Shown here one piece after another: positions 43,243 through 53,800 of a stretch of DNA of 64,000 nucleotides. Made by a program: the position numbers and the translations under genes. This stretch comes from Aphanomyces cochlioides (Eukaryota > Oomycota > Saprolegniomycetes > Saprolegniales > Verrucalvaceae), in NCBI GenBank assembly GCA_019828595.1, contig JAHQRK010000015.1, positions 1,426,001-1,490,000 of the forward strand, in the 5' to 3' direction. Position 1 is the first letter of the stretch, and the number at the start of each line of letters is the position of its first letter. The notes under the pieces were generated by a model. That model was not told the DNA's origin, did not search any database, and saw nothing but the letters and a program-made list of their open reading frames with translations.

Positions 43243-44145
43243 TCGAACGCAACTCCATAGATTTTTGACTTGAAGAGTGAATTTATAAGTTTACGCAGAT
43301 GTTTGAGTTGGATATCAGAGGTGTTTATTTATTGATAAGTATGGAAAGGTTTGTTGACGTGCATGTAAAGGACAGAGCAGAAATCAATTGGAGCTGAAAT
43401 GACGAAAACATGAACTTCCTGCCTCATTGAGCCTCTAATGTTCATCGCCAATTTCTTCTTTGTGTTAGACAATTCCAAGAGTGCTCGGAGGCACTGTGTT
43501 CTCCAAACTCATTCTGCTTTCCCACGGAACTTTTGCTTAAAGCGCGGGCACCTATTGTGGGGGGATAGACGCCATTTCTGAGTTGGAGTGTACTTTAATA
43601 TTGGGTTGTAAAGGTTTCTGATTCAGTGGAGAAGAGAGTTTTCATGATCTTTTCTTTTTTCAAACTACTACTTGCTTGGACGGAAATTAAAGTACACCAT
43701 GCTGCTCAATCACTCGTGCAAGACTGAGATAGTGATCATGTATCAGTTGACGCAATAACAAAGACCGACTTAGTTGACGGCACTAAGGTTTGTTGGAGCG
43801 TCATTTTTGTAAGTCTACTAAGTGCCAGCAAATTTCAAGATCATCTTCTCTTAACCAATCTCGGAAAAACTTACTCACGATTTTGTCAACAAATGCTACT
43901 AGATATCACGATATATTGTATACCAACCGAAAAAAAATGTGCCAGAAGTTTTCACTAATGTCGCATTCAACTCGTGAAAGGGGCACTGAAATTTTTAGAG
44001 CGCGCCTAAAGTCTTCTCAAAATCACCGGAAAAGTGGTAGTGACAAAATATTCCAAGATATAAAAACGAGTGCAATGAGCAAGCACAATGTCATGGTTTC
44101 GTGATATACGATGGTTCTGGCTCATGGCAGAAAACGCATATTTGA
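43243..44145. other. No gene seen
   Basis: About 0.9 kb between two minus-strand pseudogenes. A 104-codon basic frame at 43790-44104 has no recognised motif and is not called. Confidence 0.5.
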
Positions 44146-47059
44146 TCATTTCAAGGGCTTGAGTGAAATGCACAAAGCATCTAGCCGTGAAATATCCCGT
44201 GCGAAAATACTATGTTTTCGTTTCGATACCATATCTTTGTGCAAGATGAATCCATATACCTCAAAATATGTCTGGCTCAAAAATGTGTTGATCAAGAGGT
44301 AAACATAGTCATTAATCGCAACGATGTATTGGTCGATCACAATCACAAATCCCAGCATCCAAACTCCGCAAGGTGTGACAAATATGTCGGAGTTTTCATT
44401 CTCAAAATTATCGAAAGGAGCAACAAAACCATAGATTCTGTCAAGTGTAAAGCCAGGCGATCTCTCAATCGATGTGTTTTCAATGTCTAAATCATTCAGC
44501 TCGTTGTACGCAGGGGTGTTACAATATAGATTGTATTATTGATTGTACCCCCAGTCTTCGGACAATCAATCATTGACAATATTCAATCTATTGTTGTCGT
44601 GAAAGAGCTTTGCGACGTCTAAGCAGTCTGACTATCCTTTTCGGTAGCTTTGGACAACTTGATGGCTTGTGAGACGTTGCCCAGACTCAAGAGGTCCCAG
44701 TTCAACTTTAAGTACATGATCACCTCGAACGTGGTGCTGTCCATACTCTTCCGCAAGTAGCCGATCACGCACTTCATACCAGAGAAGAATCGCTCGACAA
44801 CAACAGAGGTTGGAGGGATCCAACTCACGTCATCATACGGCTGTGTAGTATTGACGCGACTGCGAGCACGCTTCTTGATTTCGTTGACAAGGTCTATTGC
44901 AGCACGCTTCCTGCCATTTAAAACAACATCAGAATCATTTTCACGGGATCCGAATTTCGACGCAAACGACGAGCAGCTTCCTTTTCAACAGAATTCAAGG
45001 TTGAGCCCGTCTCTAGTTTGACCAAAGCACTTTCAAAAGCTGGATCTGCGACGATCTTCGCATTCGGGCCGATGTAGTTCTTCAAAGAGTCGTCCATGGC
45101 GAAATCAAACATGTCGCGAATATGTAGTTTGGTTTGATCTGCCCACTCTGATTGAGGGAAATTAGAAAGCACGCGTGATGATTGGCGTGCAAGACGCAAG
45201 GAGCATACAAAACGGTCGGAAGAAGCATTCCTTGCACTCATATCGTGCATGGTCGTCAATCTATTGAAGTCCAAGCTATTTGAACAATATGTTCAACCTC
45301 GGGGAAAGATTGTGTCCCTGCCACAATCAATGATTGCCGGGGACAATATCAATCTTCTGACAATCACAATCTTTTTTTATCAAGCCCTGGAACGAGCGTC
45401 CCACGATGCCCTTGCTTCCGTCCTTCGTTGTGGTGAAACATTAATACGTAGCACATGGTGGACGTGTTGGGGTTGAAGTGGCAAAAGGGAATATATCCAA
45501 GCTGAAATAGGTACCCAGGAAGTCCACAGCTTTGTCGTCACGACGTAGACAACACTGATGCCAGCGGCAAGTATCAAATACATTCGTTAGCGATAAGAAT
45601 AAAATCCGTCTCAAAGTTCTCATTACTTCCCCATAGATCCATTGCATTTTTTCCCGATCGAACAATGTTCGCTTCAAAGTTTTTCTCGATAATGGATGGT
45701 ATTTCGGCAGAGAAAATACCATAAGACTCTGTCAAAGACTGTCTTGTGTAAAAACATACAAGAAAGATTGCAACCACTATTTGAAGTTGGACCCGAACAC
45801 GAAGCAGATTTGCCGTAATGTTAAAGCTAAGACAACCATGAGACCGTCGGCGCGCACATTGTCCGTGAACTCTAGAAATTCGACACCATATCGAGCATGG
45901 CATTGATTCATCGCCCGCAGATCGGGATACCACCAATCATTCATGACACAGTGAAAAAGAAGCAATATCGCACGGATTATGGCTCGATTTTGAAGCGATG
46001 CGTAAACGTCAGGAATCCATAAAACTCGATGATAAAGATAGATGTTGACTATAGCAATTACTCCAACACCAAAATTGAAAGCAATATTCAGGCTAATGCC
46101 ATCGCATAACAACCACCGGAACCAACCCCAAACATCTTTATTCTGCAGTCGAGACTTAAATCGGACTGTTGACATAAACTCAATTGGAATTGGTGGTAAA
46201 TCCCAGTAAAATAGACATATAAAGCCTTGGATCGTCGGTGAGCGTCGAAACATGCCAGAGCTCGCGACAATTTCAAAGTCTTCTTTCATTGTATCGAGTC
46301 GGCCAATCCATGTTTCTCTTCGAGGGACTAAACTTTCCAACTCAACAGGAACAAAGTCGTTTTACTCGAACGGAAATCCAAATCCAGCTGGGACAAAATA
46401 TTCTGCAGCTTCGGTCCAAGTTACGTCACCTTCGTTTGTTAATTTTAACGACTTTAGGGTAGTGGTTGTCCATGTGGCAAGTCCTGACGACAATTTTCAC
46501 GCGTTCTAGGTCTTGATACGGTCATGGTCTGAAGCACGAACGTTGTGATCTTCGTCTGAGCTTTGTCCAGCAGGAATAACTTGATCATTGTTGTGTCCCC
46601 GAACTGCCTAACTTCGTAACTGCAGTCAACAATAATCCATGAATCGGAAGCATTCCATCCACCGTATCCAGCAAGCACGACATTCAATATAGTGCTCAAT
46701 TAAAAGCTGTCATAGAGGTAGTCATTAGCGGTAGGTATAGAACATGAATTGTTTTGAGAGACAAGCTGCTCCGTTTCCGTGTCACTGTCAAGATAAACCA
46801 CATTTGACAATAACTTCAGATCAAACAATTCAACCATAAGTTCGCTATGAAGAGAATCTGGGACCATGGCAGGTAGTAATCGAGGGAGGTTGATGTTCTG
46901 GTATGCGCCCGAATCTTTGGTCTGTGTTACTTCGCCAAACAGGAATCTCATGTTAGCCTGAGAGCCGATGAATTCGGTGAACATGACAAAGATTGCAGCA
47001 ACGCAGGCCAGAAACCGCATGAAATGTTGTTGCAATGACATTGACTTCGATGTTAGCAT
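44146..47059 (-). pseudogene. Membrane-protein family pseudogene opened by a hAT fragment (copy C10)
   Basis: Starts MLTSKSMSLQQHFMRFLACV at 47059. A TAA follows YDSF near 46700, identical in place to the first stop of copy C2. A one-base loss near 46495 and further frame changes near 45830 and 45590 interrupt the middle. Blocks kept: IIVDCSYEVRQ, TIQGFICLFYWDL, GWFRWLLCDGISLNIAFNFG, ADGLMVVLALT, YGIFSAEIPSIIEKNFEANI. At 45389 the sequence switches to hAT DNA and returns at 44510 with NELNDLDIENTSIERSPGF, ending ISLKPLK at 44146. Confidence 0.88.
44511..45389 (-). mobile_element. hAT-like transposon fragment, 879 bp
   Basis: Ends CAGGGGTG (44511) and, inverted, CAGGGCTTG (ending 45389), the CAGGG terminus of hAT elements, with subterminal GATTGT/ACAATC words at both ends. 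Minus-strand coding inside: 45274-44918 (SEWADQTKLHIRDMFDFAMD) and 44828-44619 with WIPPTSVVVERFFSGMK, the C-terminal hAT dimerisation block. The catalytic core is missing, so it is a deletion derivative. No matching 8-bp target duplication (flanks GTTGTACG and GAACGAGC); about 6 bp of host sequence seems lost. Confidence 0.8.
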
Positions 47060-47074
47060 TTTGCTGCAGCACAA

Positions 47075-47399
47075 TATTTTACCCTCTGATGTTGGTCAGC
47101 ATGCCAGGCTATCTTTAACTTGTATTCTCAAGCTAAAGATAGCCTAGTAAGAAAAATCGTCAATAGCTTGATTGACCTTGCAAAATCTGGCAAAATTCTC
47201 GTACCAGAAAAAGGGTTCAGGGTTCTATTGTTAGATAATCTACAGCTGAATATTGTTTGCCTCGACAACCATCGATAAGTCTATTGTTATTACGGAAACA
47301 CTTCGAAAGGTTAGAATATTCATATTGATCATACAGGCACTCGTTCCTTTCTTCGTTACTTCTTTGACGGAGCTGTATAATATTCAACTCAGGGCAATC
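47075..47399. other. Intergenic
   Basis: Short spacer between two minus-strand family copies. GCTAAAGATAGCCTA near 47130 resembles CTATCTTTAG near 15856, upstream of copy C2, supporting duplication of C2/C10 with flanking DNA. Confidence 0.5.
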
Positions 47400-49451
47400 T
47401 CATCGCAGGCGCTTGAGTGATACTAGCCAAACATCCCATCCTGAGATATCTTTGGCGTGGATGCAATGCTTTCGAGTCGACGTTGAGTCTTTTGTTAGAG
47501 CAAATCCATACACTGAGAAGAAATTTCGTCCAGAGAGTGAATTAATCACAACATAGATATAGTCATTGATCTCCACGACATACTGATCGTTTACGATCAC
47601 AAATCCCAACAGCCATAAACCTTGTGGAGTCACGTACACTCTCCCGCGATCTTTTTCGTAGTCGACTGTCATGGCTACAAATCCATAAGTTTCTTGCAAA
47701 ATGGTTCCGGCACATCGTTCAATTTTTGTATTCTCAACATCCTTTTCATCTAGTTCATGGTACAAAGTCGAGCGGAGAGTCCACAATTTATGGCCACGAG
47801 CTCCAACTTGAATGCTAGCTATAGGATGCACGTGTCCTTTAAAACCAAAGTGAATATATGACAATAGAGATAGTTCCGGCTTCCAAGTCGCGAGCTTGGT
47901 CAACAGTACAAAGAAAATGCTAATGCCCATGGCCACAATTAAATATGTACATTCATTCGCGATGAGCCAAAAGTTGGTTTCAAAATTTTCGTAATAAGTC
48001 CACAAATCCATAGCTTCCATGCGCGAAGAAACAATATTATTGAAATAGTTTTGCTTGATGTCTGGAGCCACCTTGGCTGCAAAAATACCCATTGCTCCGT
48101 TCAACTCTTGTCTCATATAATAGCAAGACATGTAGATAATTACAACGACCACGAGCTGGACACGAACACAGACGATGTAGGCAACAATGTAAGCGATGGC
48201 CAAGATAACGACAATCCCATCGTCTAAAGAAATCTCATTGAAATCGAGAGTGCCGCCCCAGTGATTACGCACGCTGCTTTGATTGACTGCCCATTGAAAT
48301 GGATACCACCAACCATTAATGACGCAATCGACCAAGAGAAGGCCAGCTCGAACAGCAGCTCGTTTTTGAAATGAGGGATATACATCTGGAATCCAAATGG
48401 TCTTCTCTTTCCAATAGATATTGGCCATCACGAGAATTGAAACCACAAAATTTACAAAAATGTTGGAGCTAATGCCATCACAGAGCAAGCAACGGAACCA
48501 CCCCCAGCTGTCTTTGAATACCTTCACGCCGACAAACTGAAGCGTCGACATAAATTCAATTGGATTCGATGGTAGTCTCCAAAACCAGTAGTTAAAGCTG
48601 CCTTGAACTCTTGGCGACCTTCGAAAAATACCAGAAGTACCTGAAAATGTAAATTTCTCCTTAGTTGAGGTCACTTGGGCATGCCATTGACCATCAGGGG
48701 GCTCAAGATTCTCTATTGTAATCGGATCAAAGTGTTGCCAGTCGAATGGAAATGAAAATCCAATGGCAAAATAATATTTTGCTTTGTACGAGGTAACAAT
48801 TCGGCCATTGTCTTGAATCTGAAACGAGTCGAGAGGTGTTGTCGTCCACATTGCCACGCCGCCAGCAGTTCGAAGTTGTTTTTCGGGACGTGTGATTGTT
48901 AACGTCTGAACCAAAAACGTCGTAAGCTGAGTCATGTCTTTACTCAGCAAATAAAACTTGATCACAGTCGTGTCGGCAATTTCACGACCTTCAAAGCTAC
49001 AATCAACAATAATCCACCATTTTGACATATTCCAGTCGCTAAAGCCGGCAAAGACGTGATGTACAACTGGTTTCAAGTACGTGACGTTGAATAAGTAGTC
49101 ATAACCGACGGGTTTTCGGCAGAAGACATCCTGTAGGACGGGCTGCTGAGTTGTAATGTCGGCATCAAGATAGGCTACAGCGTTCGAAATATCCGTGTCG
49201 CCCAACATGGAACGTAGTGCGGCACCAACCGCATCACGGGATCGAACAAGCGTCGGCAGAAATTGTGGTAAAAGGGTCGTTTGATAAGCGAGGGTGTTAT
49301 TTGGCTTGGCTGATACTCCGAACAGAAAGAGTTTGTTCACCAGGGAGCCCATCACGTCGCAGTACAAGACGTAGCCAGCTGCTAAACATGCCAAGAGTCT
49401 AGTTGTGTCCGATAAAAATGCATGAGCCGAGGAACAGTGACGGCGCTTCAT
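47400..49451 (-). CDS. Polytopic membrane protein of unknown family, intact (copy C11)
   Basis: 683 aa from ATG at 49451 (MKRRHCSSAHAFLSD). Signal anchor about 18-35 (LLACLAAGYVLYCDVMG); N-terminal domain with YLDADITTQQ, IIVDCSFEGREI, ITRPEKQL, GGVAMW, TSGIFRRSPRVQGS; membrane segments near SSNIFVNFVVSILVMANI, RAGLLLVDCVINGWWYPFQW, GIVVILAIAYIVAYIV, VRVQLVVVVIIYMSCYYM and ECTYLIVAMGISIFFVLL. The C-terminal domain contains STLYHELDEKDVENTKIERC and GLWLLGFVIVNDQYVVEIND, ending VSLKRLR. It differs from the 699-aa copies in the loop after the fourth membrane segment (ELNGAMGIFAAKVAPDIKQN). Relic C1 at 15 kb derives from this subtype. Function unknown. Confidence 0.85.
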   Translation of the reverse strand: MKRRHCSSAHAFLSDTTRLLACLAAGYVLYCDVMGSLVNKLFLFGVSAKPNNTLAYQTTLLPQFLPTLVRSRDAVGAALRSMLGDTDISNAVAYLDADITTQQPVLQDVFCRKPVGYDYLFNVTYLKPVVHHVFAGFSDWNMSKWWIIVDCSFEGREIADTTVIKFYLLSKDMTQLTTFLVQTLTITRPEKQLRTAGGVAMWTTTPLDSFQIQDNGRIVTSYKAKYYFAIGFSFPFDWQHFDPITIENLEPPDGQWHAQVTSTKEKFTFSGTSGIFRRSPRVQGSFNYWFWRLPSNPIEFMSTLQFVGVKVFKDSWGWFRCLLCDGISSNIFVNFVVSILVMANIYWKEKTIWIPDVYPSFQKRAAVRAGLLLVDCVINGWWYPFQWAVNQSSVRNHWGGTLDFNEISLDDGIVVILAIAYIVAYIVCVRVQLVVVVIIYMSCYYMRQELNGAMGIFAAKVAPDIKQNYFNNIVSSRMEAMDLWTYYENFETNFWLIANECTYLIVAMGISIFFVLLTKLATWKPELSLLSYIHFGFKGHVHPIASIQVGARGHKLWTLRSTLYHELDEKDVENTKIERCAGTILQETYGFVAMTVDYEKDRGRVYVTPQGLWLLGFVIVNDQYVVEINDYIYVVINSLSGRNFFSVYGFALTKDSTSTRKHCIHAKDISGWDVWLVSLKRLR

Positions 49452-50048
49452 GATCGGGATTGCAGAAATGTGATTGACTGCAAGGTGTATTCTAATAATA
49501 GATATCGTCGTTATATAGTTCTAATAGTGTTGTAGATATCGTCCTTAAAAGTGATTTATCATTTTTCAGTGGACGATACATTTACACGAGCACGTGCTGC
49601 TTCTCCACAACGCTGAATGACGTGAATATATCGAAAGGAATGAAAAATTGTAAACGATTTGGATTAACACGACCACACAGGAATAAAATTATTGACGCCA
49701 GCCTATTTAAAATTGACCAACAGCGTAGACATGGTTGTCGAAAATTGTACTTCTCGAAAACTCTAATGTGTTTTTGAGAGCCGCATTGAAATTACATGAA
49801 TCTCAATGTAAATACTACGTAGTATTCTGGACGATGGAGGAAGTGCATTTCTGCTCTGGATGGCCAAGCAAATCTCTCAAGTGAGGAATCAGACAAAATT
49901 TATCGTTGGCCATAGGCTATTCGAACTGGGATTATTTCAAACTATCGGGCAGTAGTTTGGAGTTTGTCAAACAATTGTCGTGAAAAATTTTGACTTGATG
50001 CAACCTCCTGTGGAGCCGAGTCAAAAGCTAAGTTCGTGATTGACAAAA
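49452..50048. other. Intergenic, no gene seen
   Basis: Spacer between C11 and C12, both on the minus strand. AT-rich; no initiator motif was clear upstream of the C11 start. Confidence 0.5.
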
Positions 50049-52148
50049 TCACTGCAGTCGTTTCAGCGATACGCGCCAGACATTTCGCAGAGGAATATCG
50101 CGTGCGACAATGCGATATTTTCGTTGTGTGACAAGATCGTCTTTGAGCAGAAAACCATAGACTTTGAAATATGTTTGCCCGCAAAGAGAATTGAACAAGA
50201 GATAAATGTAGTGGTTGATGTTCACGACATACTGGTCGTTGACAATCACAAAGCCGAGGAGCCAGACGCCCGATGGTGATACATATATCCGTCCCCCTTC
50301 GTAAATATAATCCTTGGTCAATGCAACAAAACCATTAATATGCTCAAGGATGCTACCCGTGCACCGTTCGACGTTGGTATTCTCAACATCCCATTCATTC
50401 AGCTCGTGGTACAATGTGGACCGCCTGTTCCATGCAATATGGGCCATCGCTGCAGCGGGATTTGTCATTCTACGCCGAACAATATATTGAATAATAGGAC
50501 GGACGTGCCGCCAGCGCACGAAATGTAGCGTAACTAGTATATTGGCAATTTTATCCCGCAAACGGCCGATCCACAGTTTCGTCAAGACAACATAGCCAGC
50601 ACTAACACCTGTCGCGACAATCAAGTAAGTGCATTCGTTTGTAATGAGCCAAAAGTTGGTCGTATGATTTTCATGGTAAGCCCATAGATCGATGGCATCG
50701 TTCCCAGTGGGCAAAATGTTTTCAAAGTAATTCTTTTTGATAAATGGTGTCACTTTCTCGAGAAAGAGTCCACACGATGCAATGACCGACTGCCGCATAT
50801 AATAGCACATAGCATAGATAAATACAACAATCACGAGTTGGACCCGAACGTGGAGTGTCTTGGCGGTGAGGTATGTGATTGCTAATACAGCCATGAGACC
50901 GTCCGCTCTGGAAGATTCATTGAAATCAAGAGTTCCACCCCAGTGATTGCGTTTGCTGCCTTGGTTGATCGCCCACTGGTAGGGATACCACCAGCTATTC
51001 ATAATGCAATCAAGAAGCAGCAAACTCGCACGAATCATCGCTCGACTTTGAATGGAGGGGTACACATCGGGAATCCAGAGGATATTATTCTCGCGATACA
51101 TGTTAATCACCACAAGAAGTGAGACTCCAATATTAACTGCAATATTTGAGCCGATGCCAATGCCAAGAAAGCAGCGAAACCAGCCCCATGAGTCTTTGAA
51201 CACCATAACACCTACAAATTGAATCTTCGCAGCAAATTCAAGTGGATCAGACGGTAATTCCCAGTAAAAATAATTGAAGCTGCCTTGGATGGATGGTGCG
51301 CGCCGATAAATACCTGTTGTGCCTGCAAACAAAAAGTTCTCTCGAGTTGAGACCACTTGAGCTCGCCACTGTCCATCTGGGGGCACCGAGTCTTCCAAGA
51401 CAACGGGATAAAAGTTGTTGGGTTCATATGGGAACGTAAATCCAATCGCGACTGAATAGCTAGCACTCTCGGAGCTTGTGGCTTGGCCGTCGTCTCCAAT
51501 TTTCATCGATTTCAAATTTGTTTTTGTCCACATGGCCGCGCCACCTGACGAAATCAACTGCATTTGAGGTCGCGTGATGCTCAAAGTTTGTAGCATAAAC
51601 GTCGTGACCTGCGTCATGGCCTTGTCAAGTAAATGGAATTTAATCACAGTTGAGTCACCTAACACTCGACCGTCGTAGGTGCAGTCAACAATTACCCAAA
51701 ACTTGGACGCTTCCCAGCCACCATAGCCAGCGAAGACCTCTGTCAAGACAATATCCAAGTATGTGTCGTAGTACAAATAGTCGTAGTCAGTGGTTTCGTG
51801 GCAAAACTTGGATTGCAAAGTAGGTTGCTCCTGTGGCTGTTGTTCTGTCGGCTTGTCCCCATCCAGGTAGACAACAAACGGGGTGGATGTTTGGTTGACC
51901 ATGACATTTTGCAGTGTTTCGTTGATCGTTGCAGTGGATGACACTAACGTGGGAAGAAATAATGGAATGAGATGGCTTGCATACGTCACTGTGTTGGCTG
52001 GGGGCGTCGAGGTACCAAGTAGAAGCAACTTGTTGGCGGTTGAGCCCATCATTTCACAGTAAAAGACACAACCCGCGGCAAAACAGGCAAATAAGCGGCT
52101 GAAGTTCAACAGTAGCTTGCGGATCAAGCGGCGTGCGTACCATCCCAT
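50049..52148 (-). CDS. Polytopic membrane protein of unknown family, intact (copy C12)
   Basis: 699 aa from the ATG at 52148 (MGWYARRLIRKLLLNF); the frame is open to 52181, but only with a TTG start. Signal anchor about 18-34; N-terminal domain (to about 320) with VVYLDGDKPTEQQ, VIVDCTYDGRVL, SITRPQMQL, GGAAMW, TTGIYRRAPSIQGS; membrane segments near 330-360, 385-405, 430-447, 453-470 and 525-545; a basic linker (RDKIANILVTLHFVRWRHVR); then STLYHELNEWDVENTNVERC and GVWLLGFVIVNDQYVVNINH, ending VSLKRLQ. The same length as C3 on the other strand 27 kb away, with high similarity in every block. It is the copy next to the transposon-poor zone. Function unknown. Confidence 0.85.
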   Translation of the reverse strand: MGWYARRLIRKLLLNFSRLFACFAAGCVFYCEMMGSTANKLLLLGTSTPPANTVTYASHLIPLFLPTLVSSTATINETLQNVMVNQTSTPFVVYLDGDKPTEQQPQEQPTLQSKFCHETTDYDYLYYDTYLDIVLTEVFAGYGGWEASKFWVIVDCTYDGRVLGDSTVIKFHLLDKAMTQVTTFMLQTLSITRPQMQLISSGGAAMWTKTNLKSMKIGDDGQATSSESASYSVAIGFTFPYEPNNFYPVVLEDSVPPDGQWRAQVVSTRENFLFAGTTGIYRRAPSIQGSFNYFYWELPSDPLEFAAKIQFVGVMVFKDSWGWFRCFLGIGIGSNIAVNIGVSLLVVINMYRENNILWIPDVYPSIQSRAMIRASLLLLDCIMNSWWYPYQWAINQGSKRNHWGGTLDFNESSRADGLMAVLAITYLTAKTLHVRVQLVIVVFIYAMCYYMRQSVIASCGLFLEKVTPFIKKNYFENILPTGNDAIDLWAYHENHTTNFWLITNECTYLIVATGVSAGYVVLTKLWIGRLRDKIANILVTLHFVRWRHVRPIIQYIVRRRMTNPAAAMAHIAWNRRSTLYHELNEWDVENTNVERCTGSILEHINGFVALTKDYIYEGGRIYVSPSGVWLLGFVIVNDQYVVNINHYIYLLFNSLCGQTYFKVYGFLLKDDLVTQRKYRIVARDIPLRNVWRVSLKRLQ

Positions 52149-52235
52149 GATGAGGTCCAAGGAATGCTTGCGATAATGCAAGTCCAGATCTAAAGATAGC
52201 TTTCACAACAGTCCAACAAATACTATCATTCATTT

Positions 52236-53771
52236 CTATAAATAGTTATCTCTCATCTCAACGATCTCAATGTCGTCGTCGTCCCCCCCAGAGAATGGCA
52301 ACTTGATCAAGTCGTAGCGAGCATCCAAGATGGCATTCATCATGGTTTGGAATGGCGTGATGGATTCACCAGTCAGCGCTGCTTTCAGGACCACAGGCGA
52401 GAACCCTGACAAGAGAGACACGTTGGACTCTTTTGCCATCGTTGGAGCGTCGGTGGTTGCACCATTGACATTCCAAAAGATCAAATGGGGAACTTGATAT
52501 CCCGCTGCTGTGAATTCTCGCTGGAGAACTTGAAAGTTGGTTTCATAGTTTCTGTCGGCAGAGTTGAATTGCATATCCGAGACGACGATGAGCTTTTCAG
52601 GCATCTTGTCTTGTGCCACGTTCTTCTCTTGCGCAGTCTTCAAGATAAGGCGAAGTGCAGCCATGAAATCAGTCGAGCCACCCCATGGTGCCGCAGCCAA
52701 GCACTGAACTTTTTCAAGCAGGTTGGCACCAACCACATTGTGGAATCGAGGAGTTTCTTCAAACGTCATGACCAATCCTTTGAACTCGTCTTCGACCAAC
52801 TCGGAGATTAAAATACCCAAAGCGATCGATACCATCATGGGTAAGCCACTCATCGATCCCGACACATCGGACATGACAAGCGTCTTGGTCAAAGAACCAA
52901 GCTTCCGTCCATTCTCCAACATAACTTGCCACTGAGCTTCGACCAACTCGTCCACCTCGACGTTCTTTCCATAGTACTGCTCGACCACTTGGTGGGGATG
53001 CAACACCGACGCGTTCACTTTGGTCTTGCCAGTCTTCAGAGATTCCTTCCACTCAGCAAATTTGTCCGCAATGTGGCGCTCAAATGCATGCTTGGGCTGG
53101 CCATGGATGTGCATCGCCACACTCGGCACTCTGTTCAAATCAATAGACTCCCAATCGTTGGCACACATGAATTGCTCCAAGAGCTTCATGTTGGCACGCA
53201 ATGGAGACAAATATGTCTTGCGCAAATCGGCGGGTGTCATTCCCATGGCCTTGGCCAGCTTGGCATTCACGCGACTCTTCTTGTCGGCGGCTTTCTTTTC
53301 AGATGGAACCCACTTGGCACATAGACTGATGGGTTTTTGCTCTTGCAAGGCGGCCAAGTCTTGGATCAGTTGGTCAGAATATACCGTCAATGCAAATGCC
53401 TCCACGGGTGTATCCACAAGTGCCAAGAGATCGTCGAAACGACCATACTCGGCGACATAATGCTTCAAATTGTGTTTGAGTTCATCTGGGTGATGGATTG
53501 CGAGCCATTTGAGTGCATAGCGAGCGACGGTGCGTTCGCCCTTGCCTCCTCGGATATCTCGAATGTACGCGACGAGCTTGAGTGTATGGAGAGCGTCTTC
53601 TTTGTAGGAGGCAGCCATGAGCTCAGCGACGCGATCTTCGGTGGTGTTGCGCAAGACATGGTAGAACAAGTCAACTCGACCGCTGGTGGTTGTCGCATGC
53701 GAAAGAGCGCCATTCCACGTCGTCGTCATCTTTTGGGCAGCGATTTCCTTGGCAGCTGCTGCAAACGACAT
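52236..53771 (-). CDS. DUF2828 (TROVE/vWA-like) protein, copy 1
   Basis: 511 aa from ATG at 53771. The N-terminal helical part has the family signature RDIRGGKGER (71-80) and resembles the HEAT-like TROVE fold of Ro60; the C-terminal part is a von Willebrand A-type domain with a MIDAS-like DVSGSMSG (302-309), GGSTDF and VVSDMQFN. Ro60-type proteins bind misfolded or Y RNAs; whether DUF2828 does is not established. Residues 1 to about 494 are identical to copy 2, including synonymous sites as far as I can see, but the C-terminal end differs (EIVEMRDNYL here). It is head-to-head with copy 2, with 1,017 bp between start codons. Confidence 0.9.
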   Translation of the reverse strand: MSFAAAAKEIAAQKMTTTWNGALSHATTTSGRVDLFYHVLRNTTEDRVAELMAASYKEDALHTLKLVAYIRDIRGGKGERTVARYALKWLAIHHPDELKHNLKHYVAEYGRFDDLLALVDTPVEAFALTVYSDQLIQDLAALQEQKPISLCAKWVPSEKKAADKKSRVNAKLAKAMGMTPADLRKTYLSPLRANMKLLEQFMCANDWESIDLNRVPSVAMHIHGQPKHAFERHIADKFAEWKESLKTGKTKVNASVLHPHQVVEQYYGKNVEVDELVEAQWQVMLENGRKLGSLTKTLVMSDVSGSMSGLPMMVSIALGILISELVEDEFKGLVMTFEETPRFHNVVGANLLEKVQCLAAAPWGGSTDFMAALRLILKTAQEKNVAQDKMPEKLIVVSDMQFNSADRNYETNFQVLQREFTAAGYQVPHLIFWNVNGATTDAPTMAKESNVSLLSGFSPVVLKAALTGESITPFQTMMNAILDARYDLIKLPFSGGDDDDIEIVEMRDNYL

Positions 53772-53784
53772 GGTGACTTGGAGG

Positions 53785-53800
53785 CGAATTGAAAAATGCC
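53785..53800 (-). promoter_or_regulatory. Oomycete initiator/FPR-like element of DUF2828 copy 1
   Basis: On the minus strand GGCATTTTTCAATTCG, 14 bp before the ATG. The last bases (TTTCAATTCGCC) are shared with copy 2. Confidence 0.55.

Noticed and set aside
43790..44104. 104-codon basic frame upstream of C10
   Set aside because: No motif, no promoter element, low-complexity basic composition.
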